Assembly (NCBI RefSeq): GCF_900111175.1
Contig: NZ_FOGI01000004.1
Span: 186,001 to 250,000, forward strand
Reading direction: 5' to 3'
DNA: 64,000 nt
Origin: Actinokineospora terrae
Lineage (GTDB): Bacteria > Actinomycetota > Actinomycetes > Mycobacteriales > Pseudonocardiaceae
This document shows positions 17,138-25,962 of this stretch, in pieces. Positions within the stretch are counted from its first letter, which is position 1. Each line of letters starts with the position of its first letter. The translations under genes and the position numbers were made by a program. The notes under the pieces are model-generated. The model was not told the DNA's origin and did no database searches. It saw nothing but the letters and a program-made list of their open reading frames with translations.

Positions 17138-20100
17138 CTAGGCGAGCACGACGAGCAAGTCGCCGCCTTCGACTTGCTGGACGGCGCCGATCGCGAGTCG
17201 GGTCACGGTGCCCGCCTTCGGGGCGGTGATCGCGGCCTCCATCTTCATCGCCTCGATGGTCGCGACGGTCGCGCCCGCCTCGACCGCGTCGCCCTCGGCC
17301 ACCGCGAGGGTGACCACGCCCGCGAACGGGGCGGCGACGTGGTTGGCGTTGGACCGGTCGGCCTTCTCCGCGGCGGGCAGGTCCGAGGCGACCGAGCGGT
17401 CGCGGACCTGGATCGGGCGGAGCTGGCCGTTGAGGGTGGCCAGGACCGTCCGCATGCCGCGCTCGTCGGCCTCGGCGACCGCCTCCAGTTCCAGCAGCAG
17501 CGTCACGCCGCGGTCGAGCTCGACGGCGTACTCCTTGCCCTGCTGCAGGCCGAAGAAGAAGTCCTTGCTGGCCAGCACGCTGGTGTCGCCGTACTGGTCG
17601 CGGTGGGCCAGGTACTCCTTGGTGGGGCCGGGGAACAGCAGCCGGTTGAGGGTCGCGCGGCGGTCCTCGGCCAGGCCGGTGCGGTCGGCCTCGGTCAGCT
17701 CGGCGACGCCCTTGGGCGCGGGGCGGCCCTTGAGCGCCTTGCTGCGGAACGGCTCCGGCCAGCCACCGGCCGGGTCGCCCAGCTCGCCGTGCAGGAAGCC
17801 GACGACGGAGTCCGGGATGTCGAAGCGGCCCGGGTCGGCCTCGAACTCCTTGGGGTCGACGTTCGCGCCGACCAGGTGCAGCGCCAGGTCGCCGACGACC
17901 TTGGAGGACGGGGTGACCTTGACCAGGCGGCCCAGCATCCGGTCCGCGGCGGCGTAGATGGTCTCGATGTCCTCGAACCGGTCGCCGAGGCCGAGCGCGA
18001 CGGCCTGGGTGCGCAGGTTCGACAGCTGACCGCCGGGGATCTCGTGGTGGTAGACGCGGCCGGTCGGCGCGGGCAGGCCCGCCTCGAACGGCGCGTACAC
18101 CCGGCGCACGGTCTCCCAGTAGGGCTCCAGGTCCGACACCGCCTGCAACGACAGGCCGGTCTCCCGGTCGCTGTGGTCGGTGGCGGCCACGATCGCCGAC
18201 AGCGACGGCTGCGACGTGGTGCCCGACAACGACGCGACGGCACCGTCCACGGCGTCCACACCGGACTGGATGGCGGCCAGGTAGGTGGCCAGCTGCCCGC
18301 CTGCGGTGTCGTGGGTGTGCAGGTGGACCGGGAGGTCGAACTCCTTGCGCAGCGCGGTGATCAGCCGGGCCGCGGCGGGCGGGCGCAGCAGGCCCGCCAT
18401 GTCCTTGACGGCGAGCACGTGCGCGCCTGCGCCGACGATCTGCTCGGCCAGCTTGAGGTAGTAGTCGAGGGTGTAGAGCTGCTCGGCCGGGTCCGACAGG
18501 TCGGCGGTGTAGCAGAGGGCGACCTCGGCGATCGCGGTGCCGGTCTCGCGGACCGCCTCGATCGCGGGCCGCATCTGCTCGACGTCGTTGAGGGCGTCGA
18601 AGATGCGGAAGATGTCGATGCCGGTGTCGGTGGCCTCGCGGACGAACGCGTCGGTCACCTCCGTCGGGTACGGGGTGTAGCCGACGGTGTTGCGGCCGCG
18701 CAGCAGCATCTGCAGGCAGATGTTGGGCACCGCCTCGCGCAGCGCCGCCAGCCGCTCCCACGGGTCCTCGGCGAGGAAGCGCAGCGCGACGTCGTAGGTG
18801 GCGCCGCCCCAGCACTCCACGGAGAACAGCTCGGGGGTGGTGCGGGCGACGTGCGGCGCGACGGCCAGCAGGTCCTTGGTGCGGACCCGGGTCGCCAGCA
18901 GCGACTGGTGCGCGTCGCGGAAGGTCGTGTCGGTGACGCCCACCCGCGTGTTCTCGCGCATCCAGCGGGCGAAGCCCTCCGGGCCGAGCTCGACGAGCTT
19001 CTGCTTGGTGCCCGCGGGCGGCTCGGCGGCCAGGTCCACCGCGGGCAGCTTCTCCCTCGGGTCGATCACGTGCGGGCGCGGGCCGTGCGGCTTGTTCACC
19101 GTGACGTCGGCGAGGTAGGTCAGCAGCCGGGTGGCGCGGTCGGCGGAGCTGCGCGCGGTCAGCAGGTGCGGGCGCTGCTCGATGAACGCGGTGGTGACCC
19201 GGCCCGCGACGAAGTCCTCGTCGTCGAGCACGGCCTGCAGGAACGGGATGTTGGAGGCCACGCCGCGGATGCGGAACTCGGCGACGGCCCGCTTGGCCCT
19301 GCGCACCGCGGCCGGGAAGTCGCGGCCGCGGCAGGTGAGCTTCACCAGCATCGAGTCGAAGTGGGCGCTGACCTCGGCGCCCGCCGCGGTGCCGCCGTCG
19401 AGGCGGATGCCGCTGCCGCCGGGCGAGCGGTAGGCGCTGATCATGCCGGTGTCCGGGCGGAAGCCCTTGGCGGGGTCCTCGGTGGTGATCCGGCACTGCA
19501 GCGCGGCGCCGCGCAGGTAGATGTCGTCCTGGGTGAGGCCCAGGTCGGTGAGGGTCTCCCCGGAGGCGATGCGCAGCTGCGACTGCACCAGGTCGACGTC
19601 GGTGACCTCCTCGGTGACCGTGTGCTCGACCTGGATGCGCGGGTTCATCTCGATGAAGACGTGGTTGCCGCGGGTGTCGAGCAGGAACTCGACGGTGCCC
19701 GCGTTCTGGTAGCCGATGTGGCGGGCGAAGGCCACCGCGTCGGCGCAGATGCGGTCGCGCAGCGCGGGGTCGAGGTTGGGCGCGGGCGCGATCTCGATGA
19801 CCTTCTGGTGGCGGCGCTGCAGCGAGCAGTCCCGCTCGTAGAGGTGGATCACGTTGCCCGCGCCGTCGGCGAGGATCTGCACCTCGATGTGCCGCGGGTC
19901 GAGCACGGCCTGCTCCAGGAACACCGTGGCGTCGCCGAAGGCCGACTCGGCCTCGCGCATGGCCGCTTCCAGCGACTCGCGCAGCGTCGAGGCGTCCTCG
20001 ACCCGGCGCATGCCGCGGCCACCGCCGCCGGCGACGGCCTTGACGAAGATCGGGAACCCGATCTCCTCGGCCGAGGTCAGCAGCGCCTCGACGTCGGTGG

Positions 20101-20512
20101 ACGGCGCGGTGGAGCGCAGCACCGGCAGCCCGGCCTCGCGGGCGGCGGCGATGGCGCGCGCCTTGTTGCCGGTGAGCTCCAGGATGTCGGCGTCGGGGCC
20201 GACGAAGGTGATCCCGGCCTCGGCGCAGGCCCTGGCCAGCTCCGGGTTCTCGGAGAGGAAGCCGTAGCCGGGGTAGACCGCGTCGGCACCCGCCTTGCGC
20301 GCGGCCTTCACGATCTCCTCGACGGAGAGGTAGGCGCGCACGGGGTGACCGGGCTCGCCGATCTCGTAGGCCTCATCGGCCTTCATCCGGTGCGGGGAGT
20401 TGCGGTCCTCGTAGGGGAAGACCGCGACAGTCCCAGCGCCGAGTTCGTACCCGGCTCGGAACGCCCGGATGGCGATCTCGCCTCGGTTGGCGACGAGCAC
20501 CTTGCGGAACAT
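17138..20512 (-). CDS. pyc: pyruvate carboxylase
   Basis: 1124 residues, normal for the single-chain form. It fixes bicarbonate onto pyruvate to make oxaloacetate. Biotin carboxylase domain at 1-450 (FRKVLVANRGEIAIRAFRAG, the ATP-grasp Gly-rich loop KAVAGGGGRGMR, EMNPRIQVEHTVTEEV). Carboxyltransferase TIM barrel about 520-800 (TDTTFRDAHQSLLATRVRT, AVKDMAGLLRP, HLHTHDTAGGQLA). The C-terminal biotinyl domain has the attachment site EAMKMEAAI. It lies upstream of rsmD-coaD as in M. tuberculosis, with accessory genes between. No regulatory element is obvious upstream. Confidence 0.97.
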   Translation of the reverse strand: MFRKVLVANRGEIAIRAFRAGYELGAGTVAVFPYEDRNSPHRMKADEAYEIGEPGHPVRAYLSVEEIVKAARKAGADAVYPGYGFLSENPELARACAEAGITFVGPDADILELTGNKARAIAAAREAGLPVLRSTAPSTDVEALLTSAEEIGFPIFVKAVAGGGGRGMRRVEDASTLRESLEAAMREAESAFGDATVFLEQAVLDPRHIEVQILADGAGNVIHLYERDCSLQRRHQKVIEIAPAPNLDPALRDRICADAVAFARHIGYQNAGTVEFLLDTRGNHVFIEMNPRIQVEHTVTEEVTDVDLVQSQLRIASGETLTDLGLTQDDIYLRGAALQCRITTEDPAKGFRPDTGMISAYRSPGGSGIRLDGGTAAGAEVSAHFDSMLVKLTCRGRDFPAAVRRAKRAVAEFRIRGVASNIPFLQAVLDDEDFVAGRVTTAFIEQRPHLLTARSSADRATRLLTYLADVTVNKPHGPRPHVIDPREKLPAVDLAAEPPAGTKQKLVELGPEGFARWMRENTRVGVTDTTFRDAHQSLLATRVRTKDLLAVAPHVARTTPELFSVECWGGATYDVALRFLAEDPWERLAALREAVPNICLQMLLRGRNTVGYTPYPTEVTDAFVREATDTGIDIFRIFDALNDVEQMRPAIEAVRETGTAIAEVALCYTADLSDPAEQLYTLDYYLKLAEQIVGAGAHVLAVKDMAGLLRPPAAARLITALRKEFDLPVHLHTHDTAGGQLATYLAAIQSGVDAVDGAVASLSGTTSQPSLSAIVAATDHSDRETGLSLQAVSDLEPYWETVRRVYAPFEAGLPAPTGRVYHHEIPGGQLSNLRTQAVALGLGDRFEDIETIYAAADRMLGRLVKVTPSSKVVGDLALHLVGANVDPKEFEADPGRFDIPDSVVGFLHGELGDPAGGWPEPFRSKALKGRPAPKGVAELTEADRTGLAEDRRATLNRLLFPGPTKEYLAHRDQYGDTSVLASKDFFFGLQQGKEYAVELDRGVTLLLELEAVAEADERGMRTVLATLNGQLRPIQVRDRSVASDLPAAEKADRSNANHVAAPFAGVVTLAVAEGDAVEAGATVATIEAMKMEAAITAPKAGTVTRLAIGAVQQVEGGDLLVVLA

Positions 20513-20711
20513 GCCCGGTTACCTCCTGCTACCTGGAGAAGTCGGTCGGAGGAGATTATCCCGGATGTCCCACGCGTCGGGAACATAGTCCCACGTGACA
20601 GGCGCCATCCTGATCGATCGGGATTCTAGGTTTTCCGCCGCTTCGAGCCGGTTCTGGGAAGATTTGCGCCCCGATCGGCCCCTTGTCTCGGCGGCACCGA
20701 TTAACGGGCGT

Positions 20712-21839
20712 TCACCGCGCGGGCCGCACCACGATCTCACGGACGGCGGTCCCAGTCGAGTCGGGACCGAACAGCACCCGCACCTGCCCGGCGACGATCC
20801 CGCGGGCGGCCACGTCGGTGTACTCGCCGCCCAGCCTGCCCACGGTGCGCCAGGTCCCGCCCCCGTCGCGGACCTGCACCGGGGTGCCCTGGTGGGTGCC
20901 GCGGTCGGCGAGCACCACGATCCGGTCGACCGGCTGGTCGACGCCCAGGTTGACCACCACGGGCCCGCCCGCGACCCGGTAGGCCGTGGTGGCGTCGCCG
21001 TCGGTGGCGGCGTCGGCGGGGGCGGGCCGCACCGAGACCTCCCGCACGGCCAGCCAGTGCCGCTGGCCCGCGGTGGCGCGCAACCGCAGGTAACGAACAT
21101 CACGCGGGTCCGGGCCCAGGGTGGCGGTCACAGTGGGCAAACCGGGCAGCTGCCGCACGGTCGTCCAGGCGACGCCGTCGACCGAGCCCTCCAGCACCCC
21201 GGCGCGCAGGAAGTCGCGCGGGCGGCTGGCGGTGCCCATGGCCACCGCGACGCCCTGGACCGGGCGGACCCGGCCGAGGTCGAGCACGAACTGGGTGCCG
21301 GGCCGGGGCGCGCCGTCGCTCCAGTAGAAGGTCGCGGCGTCGCCATCGGTCATCCTGGCTGCCACGTGACCGGCGTAGGCGGCCGGCGCCGTCGACACCG
21401 GTGCCTGCCGGGTCAGGCCGAACGCGCGGTCGGAGGCGGTGAGCGCGGCGCCGACGAAGGCGGCGTGCCGGAGCGGGGCCGGGGCGCCGAGCAGGTCGAG
21501 CCGCTCGCACCAGGCGCGCCGCTGGTCGCCTGCCGAGTGCGCGGCGAGCATCCGCACCGCCCGGCGCGCCTGGTCGCTGGACGGGCCCTCGGCGCGCAGC
21601 AGGGCGTCGAGGATCGCCGAGACCTTGCGGGTGTCGTCGCCCGCCGAGTAGGCCGCCCAGAAGCGGGCCATGGCGCCGGGCAGGTCGACCGGGGCCTCGC
21701 GGACGCTGCCGCGCGGGACGAACCGGTCGGGCTCGGGGTCGGCCGACGCGGGGACCGGGCTGGTGCCGAGCGCGGCGCCGACGACGGTCAGCAGCACGGC
21801 GAACGGCATGCCGCGCGGCCGCCTCCCACCTGGGGGCAC
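20712..21839 (-). CDS. secreted protein with tandem F5/8 type C (discoidin-like) domains
   Basis: 375 residues. Signal peptide (MPFAVLLTVVGAALGTSPVPASA), a helical part (about 45-140) resembling the segment after the catalytic domain of O-GlcNAcase/hyaluronidase-type enzymes, then two beta-sandwich modules: VAARMTDGDAATFYWSDGAPRPG...FVLDLGRVRPVQGV, and ADAATDGDATTAYRVAGGPVVVNLGVDQPVDRIVVLAD. No glycosidase catalytic domain is present, so it may be a free carbohydrate-binding protein or a truncated enzyme tail. It lies 164 bp downstream of the subtilisin-like gene on the same strand. Confidence 0.7.
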   Translation of the reverse strand: MPPGGRRPRGMPFAVLLTVVGAALGTSPVPASADPEPDRFVPRGSVREAPVDLPGAMARFWAAYSAGDDTRKVSAILDALLRAEGPSSDQARRAVRMLAAHSAGDQRRAWCERLDLLGAPAPLRHAAFVGAALTASDRAFGLTRQAPVSTAPAAYAGHVAARMTDGDAATFYWSDGAPRPGTQFVLDLGRVRPVQGVAVAMGTASRPRDFLRAGVLEGSVDGVAWTTVRQLPGLPTVTATLGPDPRDVRYLRLRATAGQRHWLAVREVSVRPAPADAATDGDATTAYRVAGGPVVVNLGVDQPVDRIVVLADRGTHQGTPVQVRDGGGTWRTVGRLGGEYTDVAARGIVAGQVRVLFGPDSTGTAVREIVVRPAR

Positions 21840-22003
21840 GGTGGATCCTCTCGGTCAGGACGACACGCGTCCCGTCGAACGTGACGTGCGGCGGGTCCGC
21901 GCGCGAGGCCCCCAGGCCGGACACACCGGCGGGGATGCTGCCGGCACCGGGGCGGTCGCGCCAGGGGTCTCACCCGGACGGCCGCGCCGGTGCGGCAACC
22001 GGC

Positions 22004-23242
22004 TCAGCGGGTGAACGGTCCGGTGTAGAGGATCCGATCCGGTGTGTTCACGGGGAGTTCGCACACGCCGGTGCTCGCGGCGCGCACGAGCGCCGTCTGC
22101 ACGCCCGCCGGGGTGAGGGTCGGGTCGGCGGCCAGGCGCAGCGCGGCGGCGCCGGTGGTGTGGGCCGCGGCGAGCGAGGTGCCGCTGAGCGTGGCCTTGG
22201 CGTCGTTGGCGGTGATCCAGGGTCCGACGATGCCGACACCGGGCGCGTACAGGTCGACCGCGGGGCCCGAGTTGGAGTTCACCGCGGCGCAGTCGGTCTT
22301 GGTGAGACTGGCCGAGGTGATGGCCTCGGTGACCCGCGCCGGGGAGACCGATCCCGCCTGGCCACCAGAGGATCCGGCGGGCACGGAGTAGGTGATGCCC
22401 GCCGTGATGGACGCGCGCACGGCGGCGTCGAGCGCCTGGTTCGCGGGGCCGCCGAGGCTCATGTTCACCACGGACGGACCGGCGGCGTTGGCGGTGATCC
22501 AGTCGATCCCCGCGATGACACCGGAGACACTGCCGGAGCCGTTCCTGTCCAGCACCCGCACTGGGACGAGCTTGACACCTTTTGCCAGCCCGTAGTCTTT
22601 ACCGCCCACGACGCCCGCGAGGAACGTGCCGTGGCCGTTCAGGTCATCGGGATCGTTGTCGTTGTCGACGAAGTCACGGCCGCCGCGGACCCGGCCGCCG
22701 AAGTCGACGTGGGTCGCGCGGACGCCGGTGTCGAGGATGAACGCGGTGACGGTGTCGGCGAGGGTGTCGTAGCGGTAGCGCTTGTCCAGCGGGAGCTTGC
22801 GCTGGTCGACCCGGTCAAGGCCCCAGGACGGGGGGTTGGGTTGCCCGCCGAGGGCCCGCACGGGGCTGTCGGGGACGACGTAGGCGACCGCGGGGTCGGC
22901 GGCCAGTGCTTTCGCGCCCGAACCGGTGAGGCGCGCGGAGAAACCCGTGAGGGCGGCGGTGTACCGGTGGTCCACGCGGGCGTCGTAGCGGTCGGCCAGG
23001 GCGGTGACCCTGGTGCCGAACTCCGCTGCCTCGGTTGGGCGTAAGACGACGACGTAGCCCTGGGTCGGGGCGGGCGCCGCGGTCGCGGTCGGGGTGAAGG
23101 ACATGGCGGTGGCAGTCAGGGCCGTGGCGCTCAGAAGGGCGAAGAGCCCGGCGCGCACCACTCGCCCGGAAGTTCCGGTAGATCCGCTGTGCGGGGAGAT
23201 GTCCATCCGCAATTCGGTACTGGGGCACCTGGTCCGCGGCAA
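22004..23242 (-). CDS. secreted subtilisin-like (S8) protease with altered oxyanion residue
   Basis: 412 residues. Signal peptide (LFALLSATALTATAMSF..ATAA), inhibitor I9-type propeptide (GYVVVLRPTEAAEF...AVAYVVPD), then the S8 domain. Catalytic triad: Asp in FILDTGVRATH, His in NGHGTFLAGVVGG, Ser in SGTSLAAAH. Two deviations from the S8 consensus: the oxyanion Asn (usual A-A-G-N) is Ser in SVPAGSSGG, and the usual SGTSMA-P-H has Leu and Ala. The fold is clear; activity may be reduced. Translation may begin at a Met 12 residues further in (MDISPHSG). It follows the signal peptidase gene by 39 bp, likely one operon. Confidence 0.88.
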   Translation of the reverse strand: MPRTRCPSTELRMDISPHSGSTGTSGRVVRAGLFALLSATALTATAMSFTPTATAAPAPTQGYVVVLRPTEAAEFGTRVTALADRYDARVDHRYTAALTGFSARLTGSGAKALAADPAVAYVVPDSPVRALGGQPNPPSWGLDRVDQRKLPLDKRYRYDTLADTVTAFILDTGVRATHVDFGGRVRGGRDFVDNDNDPDDLNGHGTFLAGVVGGKDYGLAKGVKLVPVRVLDRNGSGSVSGVIAGIDWITANAAGPSVVNMSLGGPANQALDAAVRASITAGITYSVPAGSSGGQAGSVSPARVTEAITSASLTKTDCAAVNSNSGPAVDLYAPGVGIVGPWITANDAKATLSGTSLAAAHTTGAAALRLAADPTLTPAGVQTALVRAASTGVCELPVNTPDRILYTGPFTR

Positions 23243-23281
23243 GGTTCACCAGTTGCCACGCCCCGGTGATCCCTTTCGCGG

Positions 23282-23827
23282 TCAGCCGCCGATCGGCCAC
23301 ACGGTGGTCCAGACAATTGCACGGACCAGGTCGCGGGGCGCCCAACCGGAGGCGCGGGAATCGTCGGAACCGCCGGGGTTGTCGCCGAGCAGGAACAGTT
23401 TCCCGGCGGGCACCAGGGCATCGGCGGCGACGGGCGCGGCCTTTCCATCTGGGCCGCAGCACTCGACCGGCTTGGCACCCCAGTCGGCCGCGGTGGGAAT
23501 GGCGCGCCATTCGCTCTCGCCCGCGGGGAGCACCCGGACCACCGGACCGGGATCAATGCGCACGCGGTCTCCCGCGACGGCGATGACGCGCTTGACGACC
23601 AGCGGGCCGTCGGCGCTGAACCGGGTCGCCACGACGTCACCGCGCTCGACGTCGTCGGGGCCGAGGAAGGGGTGCGGCAGCACGCGGTCACCGTCGTGGA
23701 AGGTCGGTTCCATGCTCCCGCCGGTGATCGGGATCGCGAGCACCGCGACGGCGACGACGGCCGCGACGACGAACGCGCCGAGCACCCCGGTCACCACCCC
23801 GACCACCCGCCAGACCCGGATTCCCAC
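23282..23827 (-). CDS. lepB: signal peptidase I (S26)
   Basis: 181 residues. One N-terminal membrane anchor (VVGVVTGVLGAFVVAAVVAVAVL), catalytic Ser in ITGGSMEPTFHDGD, catalytic Lys in VVKRVIAVAGDRVR and the C-terminal box LLGDNPGGSDDSR. It removes signal peptides at the outer face of the membrane. Shorter than housekeeping LepB and not next to rplS/rnhB, so it is probably an accessory paralogue, co-transcribed with the S8 protease gene. Confidence 0.88.
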   Translation of the reverse strand: MGIRVWRVVGVVTGVLGAFVVAAVVAVAVLAIPITGGSMEPTFHDGDRVLPHPFLGPDDVERGDVVATRFSADGPLVVKRVIAVAGDRVRIDPGPVVRVLPAGESEWRAIPTAADWGAKPVECCGPDGKAAPVAADALVPAGKLFLLGDNPGGSDDSRASGWAPRDLVRAIVWTTVWPIGG

Positions 23828-24157
23828 GCGCGTGAGGTTACCTCACAGTAGTACTTATCAAAACGTTACATATCGACGCAGAGTGACTGGTGTCACGAGC
23901 GACACGACGGCGTTGATCTGCCCGCGGGGCACTGACCATTGAGATCACTCGCAATCTTTGTCTACCGACCTCACGGTGTGTAGCTGTTACGTCCAAGTAA
24001 CTGTGACCCAAGGTCACAAACTACGGCGACTGGCCCCTTGTCGGTACCCGACGCCGTTTGCCATGGTGTCCCCCACCACCGGGGCGGACGGGCTCCCGCG
24101 CAGGTCAGCACGGGTCTGCCCGCCGCGGCCGGTGCCCGATCACAGCTGGGAGCGCCG
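23828..24157. other. 330-bp divergent promoter region
   Basis: Separates the lepB/S8 unit (minus) from the DUF6230/DUF6114 cassette (plus). The left 120 bp are relatively A+T-rich (AAAACGTTACATAT near 23860-23873), suggesting promoters, and contain the loose inverted repeat GTGTC..GACAC near 23890-23905. The right part contains the strong palindrome at 24002-24018. No gene seen. Confidence 0.55.
24002..24018. promoter_or_regulatory. 17-bp perfect palindrome, candidate operator of the DUF6230 cassette
   Basis: TGTGACC-CAA-GGTCACA, 7-bp perfect arms, about 140 bp before the first DUF6230 gene and just after an A+T-richer stretch. It resembles a CRP/FNR-family half-site pair, but with 7 rather than 6 bases between TGTGA and TCACA. 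The regulator is unknown. Confidence 0.45.
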
Positions 24158-24871
24158 ATGCCCCGACCGGAGCACAGCCGACTGCGGGCCGCGCTGCGCG
24201 CCTGGAACGAGCGGATGCGGGCCGAGGCCGGAGGACCCCGCAACGGCACCAGGTGGGGTCGCAGCACCCTCGTCGCGCTGCCCGCCGCCGCGCTGACCAC
24301 CGCGCTGGGCGTGGCGATGGCCCAGGGCGCGCTCGCGGCCAACTTCTTCGTCGCGGGCCAGCCGTTCACGCTGCGCTCCGACCAGGTCAACGGCAGCGGG
24401 TTCGCCGCGTTCCTGCACAGCAGGCAACTCGCGGACGGCAGCCAGGCGGGCAGGGGCGAGGCGATGGCGCGCGCCGGGTTCCAGTCGGCCAAGCTCGACG
24501 GCCTGTGCGCGGTGATCCACCAGACGATCCTCGGGCTGCCCTACACGCTCAAGCTCAACGCGGGCTCCCCCGTCGACGGCACGCCCAACGGCGGGCCCGA
24601 CGTCATCGACGCCTACAACCTGATCCTGGAGGCGAAAGCCGTGCAGGGCACGCAGAGCCAGTTCTCCGAGATGGTGCTGGGCAAGACCGCCCACCAGGTG
24701 CAGATGGGCGGGCAGCCGCTCGACGGCGGCACGGTCGGCGCGTTCGGCCTGGAGGCGGGCGTGGTGCAGGTGACCGGCCTGACCGCCGACGCCTACACCG
24801 CGGAGATCAGCGGCAACATCACGCTGCCGAGGCTGAACCTGGGCATCGTGCCCGGCACCGTCAACTGCTAG
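24158..24871 (+). CDS. DUF6230 family exported/membrane protein
   Basis: 237 residues. A basic N-terminus is followed by a single hydrophobic segment (STLVALPAAALTTALGVAMAQGALAA, about 45-70), then a beta-rich extracytoplasmic domain with two Cys (LDGLCAVI and the C-terminal VNC). The pattern FFVAGQPFTLRSDQVNG..F...AEISGNITLPRL is typical of DUF6230, a family found beside DUF6114 in actinobacteria and of unknown function. ATG at 24158 is used; longer frames extend into non-coding sequence. First gene of a four-gene run. Confidence 0.75.
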   Translation: MPRPEHSRLRAALRAWNERMRAEAGGPRNGTRWGRSTLVALPAAALTTALGVAMAQGALAANFFVAGQPFTLRSDQVNGSGFAAFLHSRQLADGSQAGRGEAMARAGFQSAKLDGLCAVIHQTILGLPYTLKLNAGSPVDGTPNGGPDVIDAYNLILEAKAVQGTQSQFSEMVLGKTAHQVQMGGQPLDGGTVGAFGLEAGVVQVTGLTADAYTAEISGNITLPRLNLGIVPGTVNC

Positions 24872-24883
24872 GGGGCAGGCGCG

Positions 24884-25351
24884 ATGACGACAGCGGGCGA
24901 ACTGCGTCGAGCGGGCCGGGTGATCGGGGCCGGGTGGCGGTGGTTCGCCGACTTCCGGCGGACCAGGCCGTTCTGGGGCGGGCTGTGGATGGTGCTGGGC
25001 GGCTGGGCGATCATGTCGCTGACCTTCGCGCCGATCGCGGTGGTGCTGGGCGCCGGGTTCGGCGGGGTCGCCGGGTACCTGCTCGGCGGCGGTCTCGTCC
25101 TGTTCGGACTGTGCGCGTGGTTCGCGCCGGGGGCACGGCACCTGGCCGGGTTCCTCGGGGTGCTGTTCGCGGTGGCGTCGCTGGTCGGGTCGAACCTCGG
25201 CGGGTTCCTGGTCGGCATGCTGCTGGGCATCCTGGGCGGGTCGATGACCTTCGGCTGGGGGCCCAAGCGGGTCCGCGAGTCCGAAAAGGACTCCCTGCCC
25301 AATGCCGTCGCACCCGGGGCCGTCGCACCGGAGGCCGGGGTGGGCGCGTGA
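24884..25351 (+). CDS. DUF6114 family integral membrane protein
   Basis: 155 residues with four hydrophobic helices (WGGLWMVLGGWAIM, VVLGAGFGGVAGYLLGGGLVLFGL, LAGFLGVLFAVASLVGS, GFLVGMLLGILGGSMTF) and a hydrophilic C-terminus. The opening FRRTRPFWGGLW is a DUF6114 hallmark. It lies 12 bp after the DUF6230 gene, and its stop overlaps the next start (GTGA). Function unknown; the pairing suggests an envelope complex. Confidence 0.78.
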   Translation: MTTAGELRRAGRVIGAGWRWFADFRRTRPFWGGLWMVLGGWAIMSLTFAPIAVVLGAGFGGVAGYLLGGGLVLFGLCAWFAPGARHLAGFLGVLFAVASLVGSNLGGFLVGMLLGILGGSMTFGWGPKRVRESEKDSLPNAVAPGAVAPEAGVGA

Positions 25352-25962
25352 GGCGGGCGTTGGCGTTCGGGGCGACGCTCGCGCTGGTCGTCGGCACCGC
25401 GGTCGTGCCGGACCTGCCCTACCTGAGCGCCGACGCGGCCCTGGTCGCCTCCCCTGCCCCGGCGCCGCAGATCGGGTTCCTGACCACGCCGAGGGACAAG
25501 CCGCTCAAGGTCACGGCGCGGGCCGGGTACGCGGCCTCCATCCAGTACAAGGGGACCGAGACGGTCGTCGACGCCAACGGGGTGTCGTTCCAGGCCGCGC
25601 ACTACACCTTCCGCGCGCTCACCCTCGACGACCTGACCATCTCCGACGGTAGCCGCACCGACTACGCGCTGACCCTCGGCTCCAGCGGCACCGCCCAACT
25701 CGGCGGCACCAACGCAGCGGGGCAGCAGATGCAGACCGACCTGTGGGCGAACAACCTCTACGCGTCCAGCCCGCTGCTGCTGTGCGTGCTGCCCGCCGCG
25801 TGGCTGTTGAGCCTGGGCATCTCGTTGAGCGTGCACCTGTGCGACGTGCGGATGGACCTCTACGCGTTGAAAGCGTTCAACCCGTCGCCCACCTCGGGTA
25901 GGGACAATCCGGTACGGCTGCCTGGTGCGTCATTGTCCGTCAGCAGCAAGGGCACCTCGTGA
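25348..25962 (+). CDS. unrecognised exported protein of the DUF6230/DUF6114 cassette
   Basis: 204 residues, not assigned to a family. A signal-like N-terminus (RRALAFGATLALVVGTAVV) precedes a beta-rich domain (VTARAGYAASIQYKGTETVVDANGV..TFRALTLDDLTISDG) and a C-terminal hydrophobic segment (LLLCVLPAAWLLSLGISLSVHLC, with two Cys). The GTG start overlaps the DUF6114 stop, and its own stop overlaps the next gene's start. Tight coupling on both sides implies a shared job with the DUF6230 and DUF6114 products. Confidence 0.65.
   Translation: MRRALAFGATLALVVGTAVVPDLPYLSADAALVASPAPAPQIGFLTTPRDKPLKVTARAGYAASIQYKGTETVVDANGVSFQAAHYTFRALTLDDLTISDGSRTDYALTLGSSGTAQLGGTNAAGQQMQTDLWANNLYASSPLLLCVLPAAWLLSLGISLSVHLCDVRMDLYALKAFNPSPTSGRDNPVRLPGASLSVSSKGTS

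Noticed and set aside
17103..20629. Frames of about 800 (minus) and about 1170 (plus) codons overlapping pyc
   Set aside because: The pyc frame has complete biotin carboxylase, carboxyltransferase and biotinyl motifs; the others are low-complexity shadows.
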